A DNA stretch of 64,000 nucleotides, from assembly GCF_023053635.1 (NCBI RefSeq), contig NC_086179.1, positions 14,477,501-14,541,500 on the forward strand. The letters are read 5' to 3'. Numbering within the stretch: the stretch's first letter is position 1; the number at the start of each line of letters is the position of its first letter. The DNA comes from Elgaria multicarinata webbii (Eukaryota; Chordata; Lepidosauria; Squamata; Anguidae). Of this stretch, positions 45,836 through 58,700 are shown piece by piece. Under the pieces are notes generated by a model that was not told the DNA's origin, made no database searches, and saw only the letters and a list, made by a program, of their open reading frames with translations. The position numbers were made by a program, and so were the translations under genes.

Positions 45836-46076
45836 AGATGGACAATACATTGCTAGTGGTCTGCCCTACAACGATGGTGTTTTCTCCCATCTTCACAAGT
45901 AACAGACTGATCTTCCATTGATTTATCTAAAATAATTTAAAAGCCAAGATAGTAGCTACCACTACACCTTCTGGCAGTGAATTCCATAAGTAACTACACT
46001 TGTGTGAAAAAATCCTACCTTTTATTTGTCCCGAATAGATTGCCAAATGATTTCATTGGGAGACCCCCAAGTTCTA

Positions 46077-46159
<83 letters not shown>

Positions 46160-46399
46160 TCTCCATGTCTATCGGTCTATCATGCATGCACCCACCCAAA
46201 CACCCCTTAGAAGAACTTAAGAGGAATCCTACTGTGGTTTAATTCATCAGTTTGCCACGCAGCTTATGTATGATAGGCTAGGAAAGATGAAAAACTCACT
46301 GCATTTAACATACTTCAGTGAATTTCCACGAACATTTTTACAAAATTCTTCTCTTTGAAATACATACACCCACCTGACCTCCATACCAGAAAAGCAGTC
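45836..46399. repeat. Intergenic with (TG)n(AG)n microsatellite
   Basis: A TG run followed by an AG run spans about 46080-46155. Before it, 45900-46075 has a CR1-like minus-strand text (GCAGTGAATTCCATAAGTAA, TTTTATTTGTCCCGAATAG). No gene is seen. Confidence 0.8.
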
Positions 46400-47410
46400 A
46401 TGTTCTTATATGGCCAGAGATAGCCTAGCTACAGTTATCCATGCTCTGATAACCTCTCATTTGGATTACTGCAATGTGTTATACATGGGGCTGCCTTTAA
46501 AAATGATCCGGAAACTTCCGCTGGTCTAAATTAGGGCAGTGAGACTATTAATGGGGACTGACCAATGTGATCATATTATGCCAGTACTCTTTCAGCTGCA
46601 CTGACTGCCAGTCCATTTCTGAACCCGATACTAACATTCAAAGCCCTAAACAGTTTGGGGCCAGGCTACCTGAAGGCTCATCTCCTCCCATTTACACCTG
46701 CCCGGAGCCTAAGATCAGCTTCCGCAGTCCTTCTCCAGGAACCCCTGCCAAGGAAAGTGAGGGGAGGTGACTACTAAGAACAGGGCCTTTTCTGCTGTGG
46801 GACCCCTGTCACACACAGAATGAGCTTCCCAGAAAGGTTTGCCTGGTGCCTTACCATATACTTGTTTTGCACCAGATGCAAAACAATGGAATCAGGTGCA
46901 AAACAATGGAATCAATACGGCAATGGAATCAGTTACCTAGGGAGGTTGTGGGCTCTCCCACACTAGAGGCCTTCAAGAGGCAGCAGGACAACCATCTGTC
47001 AAGGATGCTTTAGGGTGGATTCCTGCATTGAGCAGGGGGTTGGACTTGATGGCCTTATAGGCCCCTTCCAACTCTGCTATTCTATGATTCTAAGACCCTT
47101 TTCATTCTCCCAGGCATTTTAGTTTTTCAGTTTGTTTTGATCTAGTATTATATTTTAATGTTTTGCACTGTGGCTAGCTTCTATTAGTTATTTTTATGTT
47201 GTAAACTCCCAGGCATTTAACAACGCTAAGTTTCTTTTTTAACCAGAAATTTTGTTTTTAAATGGATACTGTTGTTTTTATACTGTTGTTTTTGATGGTT
47301 TTAAATTTTGTATACTTTTTAAATGTTTACTGTTTTTAACTTTTGTAAACCACCCAGAGAGCTTCAGTTATGGGGCGGTATATAAATGTAATAAATAATA
47401 ATAATAATAA
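46400..47410 (+). mobile_element. L2 LINE 3' region split by a CR1 fragment
   Basis: On the plus strand it reads CTCTCATTTGGATTACTGCA, GTGATCATATTATGCCAGTA, TTCAAAGCCCTAAACAGTTT and later CACCCAGAGAGCTTCAGTTA with a TAAATAATAATAATAAT tail. These are L2 ORF2 and 3' UTR landmarks. The break at about 46885-47091 is a CR1 3' end. The copy extends further 5' than any other L2 here, with the LDYCN region visible. Confidence 0.85.
46885..47091 (+). mobile_element. CR1 LINE 3' end inserted in L2
   Basis: CAGTTACCTAGGGAGGTTGT, GAGGCCTTCAAGAGGCAGC and CCAACTCTGCTATTCTATGA are CR1 subfamily 1. Some internal duplication of CAAAACAATGGAATCA at the left edge. Confidence 0.85.
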
Positions 47411-47439
47411 TAATAAATGTATTTATATATTTAAATATA

Positions 47440-47676
47440 TATTGTACTGTATCTCATTCATATTTTATTGTCTGGTATTTTATGGTTTTAATTGTTGTGG
47501 ACTGCCCAGAGTTTCGGCTATTGGGCAGTAACCTATATATACCAGTTGCTGGGGAACATGGGTTGGAGAGTGTCCTGCTTGTGGGTCCCTGGTCGACAGC
47601 TGGTTGGCCACTGTGTGAACAGAGTGCTGGGCTAGATGGACCCTCGGTCTGATCCAGCAGGGCTCTATTTATGTTC
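47440..47676 (+). mobile_element. L2 tail and CR1 3' end (subfamily 2)
   Basis: GGACTGCCCAGAGTTTCGGC (about 47500) is an L2-type tail. From about 47541 CAGTTGCTGGGGAACATGGG to GATCCAGCAGGGCTCT is CR1 subfamily 2 in plus orientation. From 47677 to 48129 no gene is seen. Confidence 0.8.
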
Positions 47677-48129
47677 TTCTGTAATAACTAACGAATGAAT
47701 GAATGAAATCTCTTTCTTGATCACTGAGACCTCGCAACGAAAACTGGCATGCACTTTATAACCAGCCATTAAAATAATGCTGACAGGCCGCTGCTGATGC
47801 TCAGTGAAGCCAGCTCCATGGTTGCAAAGTCTTCTTTAGCAGTAGCTCTCTTGTTGAAATTGACCACTATGGCATTGAAGTCAATACGAAATGAAGGGGC
47901 ACGTTGGGCTTGATTTGTCATGCCTCAAATGCTGCCTGTCAGCCCTCTTGGGTGTCGGGGTCTTGGCATCCATTCAGAAGCTCTGTTTGAAATCTCATCG
48001 ATACTCCTGAGAGTGCTGCCTTGTAGCTACAGGAGGAGGGTCCCTTTGTAAAAAGTCCACTTAGCCAGAGGTAGGCTGCCCCTTCTGGGTCCGTGGGCCC
48101 ACTTGGCAATTTGAGAAAGTGCTGTGGGC

Positions 48130-48455
48130 TAGGGTGATTATTAGAAAAGGAGGACAGGGCTCCTGTATCTCTAACAGTTAAATAAAAAAGGGAATTTCAG
48201 CAGGTGCTATTTGTATGCATGCAGCACCTGGTGAACTTCCCTCTTCAGCACGACAGTTAAAGCTGCAGGAGCCCTGCTCTTTTTCATATTTGGTCACTCA
48301 AAGAGGGCAGGGCTCCTGCAGCTTTAACTGTTGTGGTGAAGAGGGGATTTCACCAGGTGCTGCATGCATACAAATGACACCTGCTGAAACTCCCTTTACT
48401 ATTCAACTGTTAAAAGATGCAGGAGCCCTATCCTCCTTTCCATATGGTCACCCTA
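48130..48455. mobile_element. Family C MITE
   Basis: TAGGGTGATTATTAG (a mutated end) faces CCATATGGTCACCCTA. The centre AGAGGGCAGGGCTCCTGCAG is conserved. Confidence 0.87.
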
Positions 48456-48754
48456 CCTTGGGCAGCACCACAAAATGGCTGCCGTGGGAGGCATAGGCAG
48501 TCACAAAGGACCTATCCAAAGGACGGTGTACAATGCAGAGGTAAGGTCCTCAGCTACCACACAGAAAACAATTCCTTTGAACACTTTTCTGTTCAGAACC
48601 TACCATAACAGCAGCAAATCCTTTCCCTCTGTCAGCCAGCTCATTCCTCCCCACATCTTTTTCACACTCACTCTGGTTCACCACCCACAACTGCACTCCC
48701 AGCCATCCACTCTCTCTCTCCTTCATTTCGTAAGCATGTCTCTGAGCCCCATCG

Positions 48755-49125
48755 TGGAGACAAGGGGCATTTGTGGGAAACTGGGTGTGTTTAGCCTGGA
48801 TAAGAGGAGATTGAAGGGAGACATGATAGTACTCTTCAAATATTTGAAAGGTTGTCTCACAGAGGAGGGCCAGGATCTCTTCTTGATCCTCCCAGAGTGC
48901 AGGACACAGAAAAATGGGCTCAAGTTACAGGAAGCCAGATTCTGGCTGGACATCAGGAAAAACTTCCTGGCTGTTAGAGCAGTACGACAATGGAACCAGT
49001 TACCTAGGGAGGTTGTGGGCTCTCCCACACTAGAGGCATTCAAGAAGCAGCTGGACAACCACCTGTCAGGGATGCTATAGGGTGGATTCCTGCACAGGCC
49101 CCTTCCAACTCTACTATTCCATGAA
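48755..49125 (+). mobile_element. CR1 LINE 3' end with ORF2 C-terminus
   Basis: The plus frame encodes LGVFSLDKRRLKGDMIVLFK, LPECRTQKNGLKLQEARFWL and [20 protein letters not shown]. An open frame continues upstream to 48475 but that part has no LINE similarity. It ends in CCAACTCTACTATTCCATGA. Confidence 0.88.
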
Positions 49126-50124
49126 GATCTGAGCAGTCGGAAAAGCCTATGTTTTGAAGCAATCCCAGCTGCAATAAGAAAATGTGTTCATTTTTTAAAA
49201 AGAAGTCAGAGAGGTATGGCACCTTGGTGGGCACCACATCACCTTCCACTGCATTAAGCAATCTTGATTATTAGTTAAGATAAAGGAAAATCTAACTAAT
49301 TTCAGACGCTTATAAGGAGGGTCACTTCCCTCGGATAAATCCTGTTGCTTTCCGTAACAATGGTGCCCAAATTGCCCCAGCCAAGCATTCAAACACGGCC
49401 TCTTAAAACTTCAGTGGAATACTCTTGTGCCAATTCTAAAGGTAAAGCTTTTTTGGAACAGGAGGGAGCAGCAAGGATGTAAAGGAAGCATGGTTGCCAG
49501 GCCCTTTTCCGGAGCCAATCCTAGAAAAGCACACAACCAATCAACCCATACACCCATCTTCTACACCAATGATCTCCCTTGTATCTTCTCAAAATATTTT
49601 GGCCTTCCCTCTATATTTCATAATGAAATTGTCAAGATGTGCCTCACACTGTGGCTGTAGGTGAAATGCTGTGGCAACTGCATATAAATACTTAAGAGGC
49701 AAGAACAGATACAATCACTGCATCTTCTGCTCGGTTTCTCTATGAACCCCTTGCCCAGTCTTCTGTAGCGGAACAGAGCCCGGCCGGCTGCAGTAGGTGG
49801 GGTGGAGAAACAGGAGCTGAGGGGCAATAGCTGTATCCCCTTGGTAAATTTAAAGGTACAGGTAAAGGTACATGAGGACCTAACAACCTTTGAAAACAAA
49901 ACAAAATGGAAATAGAGCCTAATGGGTTATCTAGGGGGTTGCATCAAGAGAGAAGGATTTGTCAATGAACACTTCCCTTCGCCATCATGACCTGGATTTA
50001 AGAGTGGAGGATAGAAGTATATTGATAATGAACAAACATAATCTGCCTGGCCCTGGAGACTATGGAAATTATTAAATTAGACTGCCTATTGTTGTTTTTA
50101 AAAAAGTTCATAGTTCTCAGTTTT
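49126..50124. other. Unassigned intergenic sequence
   Basis: No gene or repeat is recognised. Confidence 0.4.
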
Positions 50125-50315
50125 AAATTTAATTATATTGTTATTTTGCCCTTCTTCAAGATGCTGTGAGCAGCTCACATGGTTCTCCCCTTCGCCCCCA
50201 TTGTGTACTTGCAACATCGCTGTGAGGTAGGTTAGGCTGAGTGTGACTGGCCCAGTGGAAGCGACACAGTGAGCCCCATGGCTGTATGGGTATTTGAACC
50301 CGAGTTTTCCTGTCC
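50125..50315 (-). mobile_element. Sauria-type SINE, degenerate
   Basis: Minus strand: GCTGTGAGGTAGGTTAGGCT, GTGTGACTGGCCCAGTGG and GCAGCTCACATGGTTCTCC are SINE landmarks in order. Confidence 0.75.
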
Positions 50316-50659
50316 CCATGTCTTTTTTCTCCCCTTACTCAAAAGTAAGCATGGTGGACCCAGCCTGGATTGGGAAACTAGTGTGGGGGTGCTTTAACCC
50401 TTTGCACCCCGCTTTTTCAATCCAGGCAGGCCTCCTGCACCTGCAGTTTGCATTGCCAAAGAAGAAAAAAGGATCCATTAAAACAAATGACAATTCAAAT
50501 TGCAGGTGCAAGGGGACCAATCCAAATTAGGACTGCAGCAAGGGACAAAAGATTAAAGCCCATTTTATACCGATCACACATGTATACTAGGATATTAATC
50601 GAGCCATCTGGGTTTACTTTTGAGTAAAGGGGAAAAGACATAGTTGCTACCTTTGGCTG

Positions 50660-51030
50660 GCTTCATACAACCTAGTATTTTATTGTGTTTTTGTGTTGTA
50701 CCCCGCCTCGATCCAGAGGGAGAGGCGAGTAACAAATAAATATATTATTATTATTAGTATGGGTTGATGCTGAACCATGGGTTATTGTGTTGTCTGAATG
50801 CAGCACATTTTCTGCAGGGTTGTTTATTAGCCGGGCAGTGTGACTCTGAACAATCCAGCAACAAGCCATGGGTTCTCAAGGTGGCTTGTTCAAGAGAAAT
50901 AAACCACACTGCATGGTTAACAAGCCACCCTGTAAAAAACATGCTGCGTCCAGCCAACATGTTAACCCACTCTGAGAAAAATGTGTTGCATTCAGACAAC
51001 ACATAGCCCATGATTGTTTGAACCCAGTCT
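50660..51030. mobile_element. L2-like tail and family G palindrome
   Basis: TTGTACCCCGCCTCGATCCA with a TAAATATATTATTATTATTA tail (to about 50757) is LINE 3' sequence. From 50758 GGGTTATTGTGTTGTCTGAA faces CATTCAGACAACACATAGCC near 51010, with AAGCCATGGG and ATGGTTAACAAGCC inside. Confidence 0.65.
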
Positions 51031-51139
51031 ATGTCTTTAAAGTTTGACTACGGGAGTGCACACAACTCGGATCCCAGAGACTTTTTCAAGCACAAAAGTG
51101 AACAGAGATGTGCAATATCAGCATCTGTGATGGGCAAGC

Positions 51140-51655
51140 ACTATGAGGATTCTGGATTAGCCTGACACAGATAAGGACGCAGACAAGCTGGAGCATGTTC
51201 AGAAGAGGGCAACCAGGATGATCAGAGGTCTTGAAACAAAGCCCTATGAAGAGAGACTGAAAGAACTGGGCATGTTTAGCCTGGAGAAGAGAAGATTGAG
51301 GGGAGACATGATAGCACTCTTCAAATACTTAAAAGGTTGTCACACAGAGGAGGGCCAGGATCTCTTCTCGATCCTCCCAGAGTGCAGGACACGGAATAAC
51401 GGGCTCAAGTTAAAGGAAGCCAGATTCCGGCTGGACATCAGGAAAAACTTCCTAACTGTTAGAGCAGTGCGACGGTGGAATCAGTTACCTAGGGAGGTTG
51501 TGGGCTCTCCCACACTAGAGGCCTTCAAGAGGCAGCTGGACAAGCATCTGTCAGGGATGCTTTAGGGTGGATTCCTGCATTGAGCAGGGGGTTGGACTCA
51601 ATGGCCTTGTAGGCCCCTTCCAACTCTGCTATTCTATGATTCTATAAATTCTTCA
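51140..51655 (+). mobile_element. CR1 LINE 3' end with intact C-terminal frame
   Basis: The plus frame at 51218-51565 encodes [20 protein letters not shown] and ends [11 protein letters not shown], almost identical to the minus copy at 22514-22861. The 3' end has GCTATTCTATGATTCTATAA. It lies just past the inferred end of GOLT1B. Confidence 0.92.
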
Positions 51656-51864
51656 TATTGTTTCCAAAATTACTCAGGTAGGACTGATAAGGCAATTTCT
51701 CTTGGATAAGGGAAAAGGAGTTATAATATCCCTTCCTACAAAAATCACACAACTTGAAAAAAAACACCTCTTATTGAGATAAGTAACAAAAAAATGTACA
51801 GAACATTTCAATAGTAAGGTTTTTTTAAAAAAATGACACCAACCATTAATAGAAAAAGTACCCA

Positions 51865-51870
51865 TTTATT
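51865..51870 (-). terminator. Candidate polyadenylation signal for GOLT1B
   Basis: A minus-strand AATAAA lies at the point where repeat-free sequence gives way to CR1 and MITE sequence. This is the likely distal polyadenylation signal. Without transcript data the choice over the proximal hexamers is inference. Confidence 0.45.
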
Positions 51871-52024
51871 CAAGGTATGACAAGTGTATTTACAGTATTT
51901 TTCTCTCTCTCCAGGATAAGATCCTTGTGTGATTCTTAAAGCAGAAATCAAGAATTACATTTAAATGGGAAGAATCTTATTTTGTTACAGAAGGTACTTT
52001 TTTGTTGCGAATGATTCCGACACA

Positions 52025-52118
52025 CGCAGCCCAATCCTATGCATGTTGACTTGGAAGTAAGCCTCAATGAATTCAGTGTGAATCACTCCCAAGTAAGTAT
52101 GCGTAGGATAGCAGCCTT
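52025..52118. mobile_element. Family H hairpin in the GOLT1B 3' UTR
   Basis: GCAGCCCAATCCTATGCATG faces AGTATGCGTAGGATAGCAGC, with GGAAGTAAGCCTCAATGAAT in the arm. Confidence 0.8.
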
Positions 52119-55100
52119 GAGGCTAAGGAGTCCTTCTGACCTCTTCTATCATAATACCAATGCTGCAAAAAAACAACACAACCCAACATTTTGCATTTGC
52201 CAAGGTGTATTGCCCTGAAACTTGCAGATGTTATGCTTTGTTTCTATCTCTGCTGCTCTCCTTTCTATCTCTGCTGCCAATTATAAGTCAAAGCCTTGAG
52301 AAAATTCACTGCCCTAAGATAAACATTCAGAATGCTTTGAAAACAAAGCATGTTAGTTTGAAGGTAATCAAGGTTTTGTGTAACTTTCCATTTCATCAAA
52401 GGGCAGTGAGAGAGAGGTACTACCCACTCTTTTAAAGTCTCCCAACAATTCTTGTGCACAAAAGTACTCTAATCACATAGGGTTGCAAGACGAAACAAGG
52501 ATTGTAATGAATGTTCACATTTTGTAATGAATGTTCACGTAAAAAACCACCACCTTTGCCCATGTCTTGTTTTAAAAAAACAACAACCCAGAGGTGCTTG
52601 AAGATGAATGTGATTCTCACCAGACAAACAGTAGGATCCCTACCAAACCAGATCACTTAAGAAGCAAATTGTCTTCGCTTTACTTTCTAGAGGACTACAG
52701 TGCTACCACCTTTACTATTTAACAACAAAGGTCCCTCCCAGATGTAAGTAAACCAGATAGAGCCATGAGAATGAGTCGTCTCAGGGTGCATTCAGAAGAT
52801 GCTTCTCCTTGGCATTGTTCCCAGGAATGATTGGGAGCAGTTTCCTCCTTGGTTCATCTCATCACGAGAATATAAGGAACCAGGGAGATGCTCCATTTAC
52901 CTGAATGCAGGTTATCCCTAACCGGGTAATATGCTGCAGAATCAGGGACAGACCTCCCAAGATCATGCAGCTCCTTTTCCCTATGGTGAGTGGCAAGGGA
53001 GAGAACATGCAAGTCTGTAGTCTGCTCCTGAGTTCCTCCTAGGTAGAATCCCAAGGACACAGCATCATCTGAAGAGATCCTTTACAGCTCTAGGAATGAT
53101 ATGGACATTTCTCAGTTGCTCCAAACCTTAAGCATCTCTCTTGGAGCTTGTAACATGGGTTAATCGGTTTCAGACATAGGAGCAATTCACAAAAGCACTC
53201 CTGTGTAGTTAAAAACACCATGTGGGAATTGGCAAGCAGGCACCACGGGTGCCAAAGGTTCATTTCACAAGCATGTCCCACTCAATTCAATAGGATTTAC
53301 TTTTTAAAAAAACTTTTTGTTTTAGGGTTGTATCCAAAGCCCCATATTTTTTTACATCTTACAGACAGCAATGTGTGTCACAGAGACAAGATGAGGTACA
53401 CACATGGCTTCAGGACTGAAGACCACCAATTTCAGGCCTTTTTGGGGAAAGAAAAATCTGTTCTGATCCTTAAGAGGCATTTTCCTTTCCCCAAGAGGAA
53501 ATCAAAGAAATGTGGAAACTCGTGCAAAAGGTTACATTTGCAACCAGAAACAGTAATTCAAAAATGATTTTTAAAGCTTTTAAAATTGGCTTGTCTCGAA
53601 TAAAAAAAGAGCTATTTAAATAACCATTTATTAGATGGCTCCTTCTGTCAGGCACTAGCAGACACACGTGGTTTATACTAGTGTTTAGAAAACAGCTTGC
53701 ATAAACAGAAAATGCTCACACACTCCAAGTCAGATTATAAATGTTCTTCTACCTGTTTTGATGGGGGCTTCTATTAGGCATTCAGAGCCAAGCAAATAGG
53801 CTGGTCTTGCATTAATATGCAGCTTCGCTGAAGACCAATTGGATCAGTTATGCACCCAAGAGCCACCTAGAATGCTTCCCAGAAGTGGTGGGAGGGGGAG
53901 CATGAGTGACCTACAATTCCTCCCGCAACACTTGTGCATCTTCTTTGGTGGGGGGGGGGGGAAGGGGTGTGCGAATCCTCTCCCTGATCAAGTCACTTAC
54001 ACTTCTTCTCTCGCTGCTTCATCGGAATAATCAAAGTGGCACTGAAACTTGCCATTTGTAAAATAGGCACCCTTTCTAATCATCAGGATAAGAACAAATC
54101 AAGCCACAGGAATAAAATGTGTATTTAGATGTGGCACTTGATCAATACTACTAAAATACAATTTCCCAAAACTTCCCAGGACACAACTGACTTAATATTT
54201 TTAACTTCATTGTTAGGGGGAAAAAAAGTTATTTACACAATAAGTTAGATTTGTAACATGCTGTCCTAGAATAAGAATAGGATGCTTCAACTAAATGTCT
54301 CTGTATGGCATACTGGGTGCGATGCCAGTGTAAAAACATGTTACATGCTGCAGGGACATTGTGTTGCCTGCAGAAAAAGCAGCAAAGATTTCCAGGACTG
54401 GAGTGCCCTTTCAAAGGGTTGGTGAGCTGAGTAGGTCATATTTCATAAACTGTTCGAGCACCTTGAACCAAATCAGGTAATTTCAGAAGCTAAACATGAT
54501 GTGCACAAAATTAGGGCTACATCCTGTTTCTAAAGCATATGTGTAACGTGGATCAAGGGAGCCAGCCAAAAAGGAGTGTAAAATTGGTTTCTCCAGTCCC
54601 TGCCAAACAAAACAGATATTAAAACCAGGATTGGTTTAAGACTAGTTTAGTACCAAAAGAAATGAAGAAGAAAAAGATAGTCTTTTTTGCATATTCCAAA
54701 GGTAAAGACACACCTAATCAGAATTTACATTTGGCTTTAAACATTTTCCTACAAAGGTTTATTTTAGCCATTTTACAAAGAGATTTATACAGCAGAACAG
54801 TGTAGTGAAATCCTCTGCTACTTGCGTATAGTTAAAGATGAAAACCCATCTTAAACGCCAGGCGTACCATACTTAAGGGAGTCTCTTGCTTTCAAACAGA
54901 AGAAACCACACACACACACAGAAAGATTTACTTTCTTCCAAGACAGGGGACGAAACAGGAAGTTTGGCAGGTGGGAAGAGAGAAGGGTCCTGCTTTACAA
55001 ATTGACCCCAGTTTGCTCTACTACACCTTCAAAAGGAGGAGGTAAAAGTTACAGGCACTGTTAGTTCCCAGGGGTGGGTGGTTGGGGCTTGCTGCATTTA

Positions 55101-55387
55101 GCTCATACTCCAAAAGCTTTATGTCTTGAATAGTATAATGGATTTTCCCATGACCTTTTCTTCAATTTAGTTCACAGAATTCCTGGTGCTGCATGTCTTG
55201 GGCGCACACTTGCTCCATTTTTCTTTGCTAAGGATGTATTTTGTAGACTATGGTGTAAATTAAAAACTTACGTCAAGACCATTACAAACTTTGCCTTTGT
55301 ATACAACAGAATCTTTGTGCTGATCTTTTCTTCAAGAGGACCTTATAAATAACATAAGTTTAGAACCAGTCTTCGGCACACTTGTCA

Positions 55388-55426
55388 TTATACCATGTTG
55401 TTGCTTTCTCCGGCTTTATCTACAAG
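55388..55426 (-). CDS. GOLT1B: GOLT1B exon 5, coding part with stop
   Basis: The terminal coding exon encodes [12 protein letters not shown] and a TAA stop (55388-55390) after the acceptor TTTTTCTGACAG. It joins exon 4 in phase 0. The 3' UTR continues to lower coordinates. Confidence 0.95.
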   Translation of the reverse strand, partial: LVDKAGESNNMV

Positions 55427-55684
55427 CTGTCAGAAAAAGTGAGATAAGGGGAAGAGAAGAGATGGTAATTTTAAGATCCAAACACACTGACATGCTATTT
55501 CAACAATATGTATGCATTGCTGTGCTTTTAAGTAAGTGCCTGAGTGTGAGCATACTCAAATAGTAATCACCAAGGCCTTATGTGGATTATACAAAAGTAA
55601 CACAATTTGCATTGCAACTGTGCTTAGGCATGGCATGTTTTTATGTTGACAGAGAGCAACATGAAGATGCAATAGAATGAAAAT

Positions 55685-55739
<55 letters not shown>

Positions 55740-58700
55740 AAGTATAAATACAATGACCCAAAGGAAAAAGATTTTTTAAATATATATACATATCAGCCAT
55801 TCATGCATTAATAGACTGAAGATGATATTTTCAACTAACCATTATTGGAATTGTCTCCTGAGCCTACGCAGGCTTTGAAGAAAACATCAACAATTAACTT
55901 TTCAAATAGGATTTAACTCCATAAAGACCAATTTATAAATGATATTGGTACAGATCAATGATAAGCAAGATGTCAAGCCTGATTACAAAGGGACTTAGAC
56001 AGCAATGCTTAAAATAGATTTAATGTGAGAAGAAAATCCATCTGCATTAACTAGGCTTTGGATCAATCCTACAAATTACGGCATTGGCAAGTTAAGTGTT
56101 TAGGCTAGGGTATAGCGACTACAGCCAGCACAAGCTAGAAGCAAAAACTCTGGCATGGCACACTACTAGGCAAAGAAGAGGCATCACAGGGCTAGGGTGG
56201 AACTGACTCTGCCCTACCCTAAAGGCATTGTGGCCACGACATTCAGGTATCATGGTGCAATCCCATACGCCTCGCGTTCTGTAACACAACTGAGCTGCCC
56301 AAATCCCAGCTCCAGGTGTTACGTTTGTAATACCACATGTGTTCAAGCATGCATAATGCAAAAAAACCAAACAAACAGCAGTCACAGGCACAAACAAATA
56401 CGGCAGCACCCACAAGGAGGACACCATGTTTGTTTACATGCATGGGCCATTTTTTTTGAAAAAAGTATGTGCTCTGTATCACGTATGGGCAATCCACAGG
56501 CCTTGGAGGCTTCCGTGCAACCCTGATACGTCCCTCCCTCCACCCACAGTTGAATTCCTCCTCTCTGTAAACCATGCCCCTGACAGCCCACTGAATAGTT
56601 GCTGGGTGTGCTGGCAGGTGTGTGATTTAGCTAGGAAGGTCAGCACACCAGGGAAGGGGATGGGGGCGCAAGGATTAAACCTTTCCTCTCTTGATGTGCA
56701 TCCTCACCCTTAATATGTGAAAGTGTGTATGTGCATATCTGCAAGAGTTTGTGTGGGAGTGAATCAGTGTGTGTGTGTAGGGGGGGCAGGCCCTGGCTTT
56801 ACCTATCAGCTCAGCCTTCACAAGCAAAGCCCACTGGCATAGGGCCCCCAACTACCCACCCACTTCTGCAAGGAAACTTCATGGCTAAACTGGGACTGAG
56901 TGGCTTGCATGAACAGTAAGTGAGCCAGACAAGAGGATGGCTCTAAACCGCTGGTCAGGGGGTGGACCTGAACCCTCTCTTCAATTTCATTAACGCTGAA
57001 CCAAAGGACCATGGCATTTACTCCAGTGCAATGTCCTGGTGTACATGCAAAACTAGCTTTCAAAAGTCAATTAAGGGTATTAAAATGACTGGCTCTGAAA
57101 ACCAATGCGTTCTTGAAATGCTTTTATCTTCTCCAGCCGCCCGAAGCCAGTGGTTTTTGGACAACCTTACAGATCCCTTTCTGCATGGCCCTGTCTACAA
57201 AAGTACTCCTGCACAGCTTTCACAGGTTTCCTGCACATTGCAGAGAATCCCAGAGATTGTTCTAAAGTGCACTCTAGGGGTTCTCCATTGTCCTGGGTGA
57301 ATAGTGCACCCCAAAACACACCCAAAACTCCTTCGGGGATGGACACCTTAAGGGAAGATCAGCAGTTGGGCAAGTTGTCTTAGAGGGAATTCTTCGCTAC
57401 TATTACCTATCTTTTCATTGAGGACTCCTCAATAAAGTTCTGAGGAACCCTATGCTGCTCGCATAACTATTCAGTCAAATTTCCAGCAAATAGCATTTTA
57501 AAACATAAACATGACTTAGCAAATGGCAAAGATCTTGTATTGACAGAGGTGACCTGAATAAATACTACAGGTGCCTTACTCGTTAGAAGTAAAAGGAACC
57601 AATCAATTCCTATACCAAAAAGTGAAGCTCCATCTTCTGGAGCAGCTGTGAGGTAACAAAGAGATACCTTGATAGTTTTACTAATTCATGTTCAACTAAT
57701 GATCTCGAAACAACACAGTACAAGAAATCATGATACATTATTGGGCCTCTGGTGCACCATATTACACACTAATTCTTAAGCAGTGAATTTCAGAAACTTG
57801 TAGGTGCAGCTGTTGGTAGCATATACTGAAGGCAAAGGAAATCTATTTCTGTCTGGAACATGGGATGAAACTCAAACAGTAGAACCCAAGTAAAGACAAA
57901 ACTGTTAGTACGCCCTCCTCTTAAAATGTTTGGGAATCATAACGTAACATGATGATATAGCTAACAATTCCTTCAGTTTGCCTATGTTGAACCGGCATAA
58001 TTTAGAATCCTCCTCTTACTTTTAGGTACCTAACAATGTAGGTATAACTGCAGATACAGGTATTTGGTAATCCATATTTCGAATGCATGTCTTTGTTCAA
58101 GGAAAGGAATACATCTTCTGTTGGTCCAGATTCTTCCAGTAATTGTTCAACTTTAGATTTTTCTCTTTAGGGCAGAAATTAGAATATTTGTGAACTGCAC
58201 ACTCACAAAATTAAAGGTTTTCAAACAGAAAACATGACTTTATCTGTGTTACATTTCTCTTCCTACAGTCTGCAGTTCCATTTTAACAGGACTAAACACT
58301 TAAAGGCAGTTATCCCCAAGTCCTATAATCCAATAAACAGAAGCATGAAAGATCAAGGCTTCAGAGTTTATGCAAAATAGTTTCAATACTTACTGAGCTT
58401 ATACCAGGTAAATTCAAGAGATATCCAAGAACGGGCACTCTTCTAATAAAACCAACCACCACAGGAAAAAAGCCCCTTTAAAGAAAAGTAAATGCCACAG
58501 GTTAGAAGAGTTTGCTAGACTTTATATATGACTAGGATACGGCAGCATTACCACCAAAATTGCTCAGCTTTTGTATTCATAAATTTACAACACCTCATAT
58601 GATATATGCTCCCCGCCCCCCTTAACTTTCAGAATGAACAAACAACCTTTCTCTAAATCCTTACATACTTCAGGTCAATTCAAATGTTACAAATGTTCCA

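Larger units (their letters stand above)
51865..55387 (-). other. GOLT1B: Inferred GOLT1B 3' UTR
   Basis: About 3.5 kb downstream of the stop codon has almost no interspersed repeat, unlike everything to its left, and ends at a minus-strand AATAAA (51865-51870). Other minus-strand AATAAA hexamers at 53627-53632 and 54758-54763 could give shorter isoforms. The only recognisable repeat is a family H hairpin at about 52025-52118. The exact cleavage site is not determined. Confidence 0.6.

Noticed and set aside
48475-48754. N-terminal half of a 201-codon plus-strand frame
   Set aside because: Only the part from about 48755 is CR1 ORF2. The upstream part has no LINE similarity, starts right after a MITE and looks like a chance extension.
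51218-51565. A conserved host gene encoding [20 protein letters not shown]...
   Set aside because: The same protein segment occurs at 22514-22861 and in part at 48755-49080, always with the CR1 3' end, so it is LINE ORF2.
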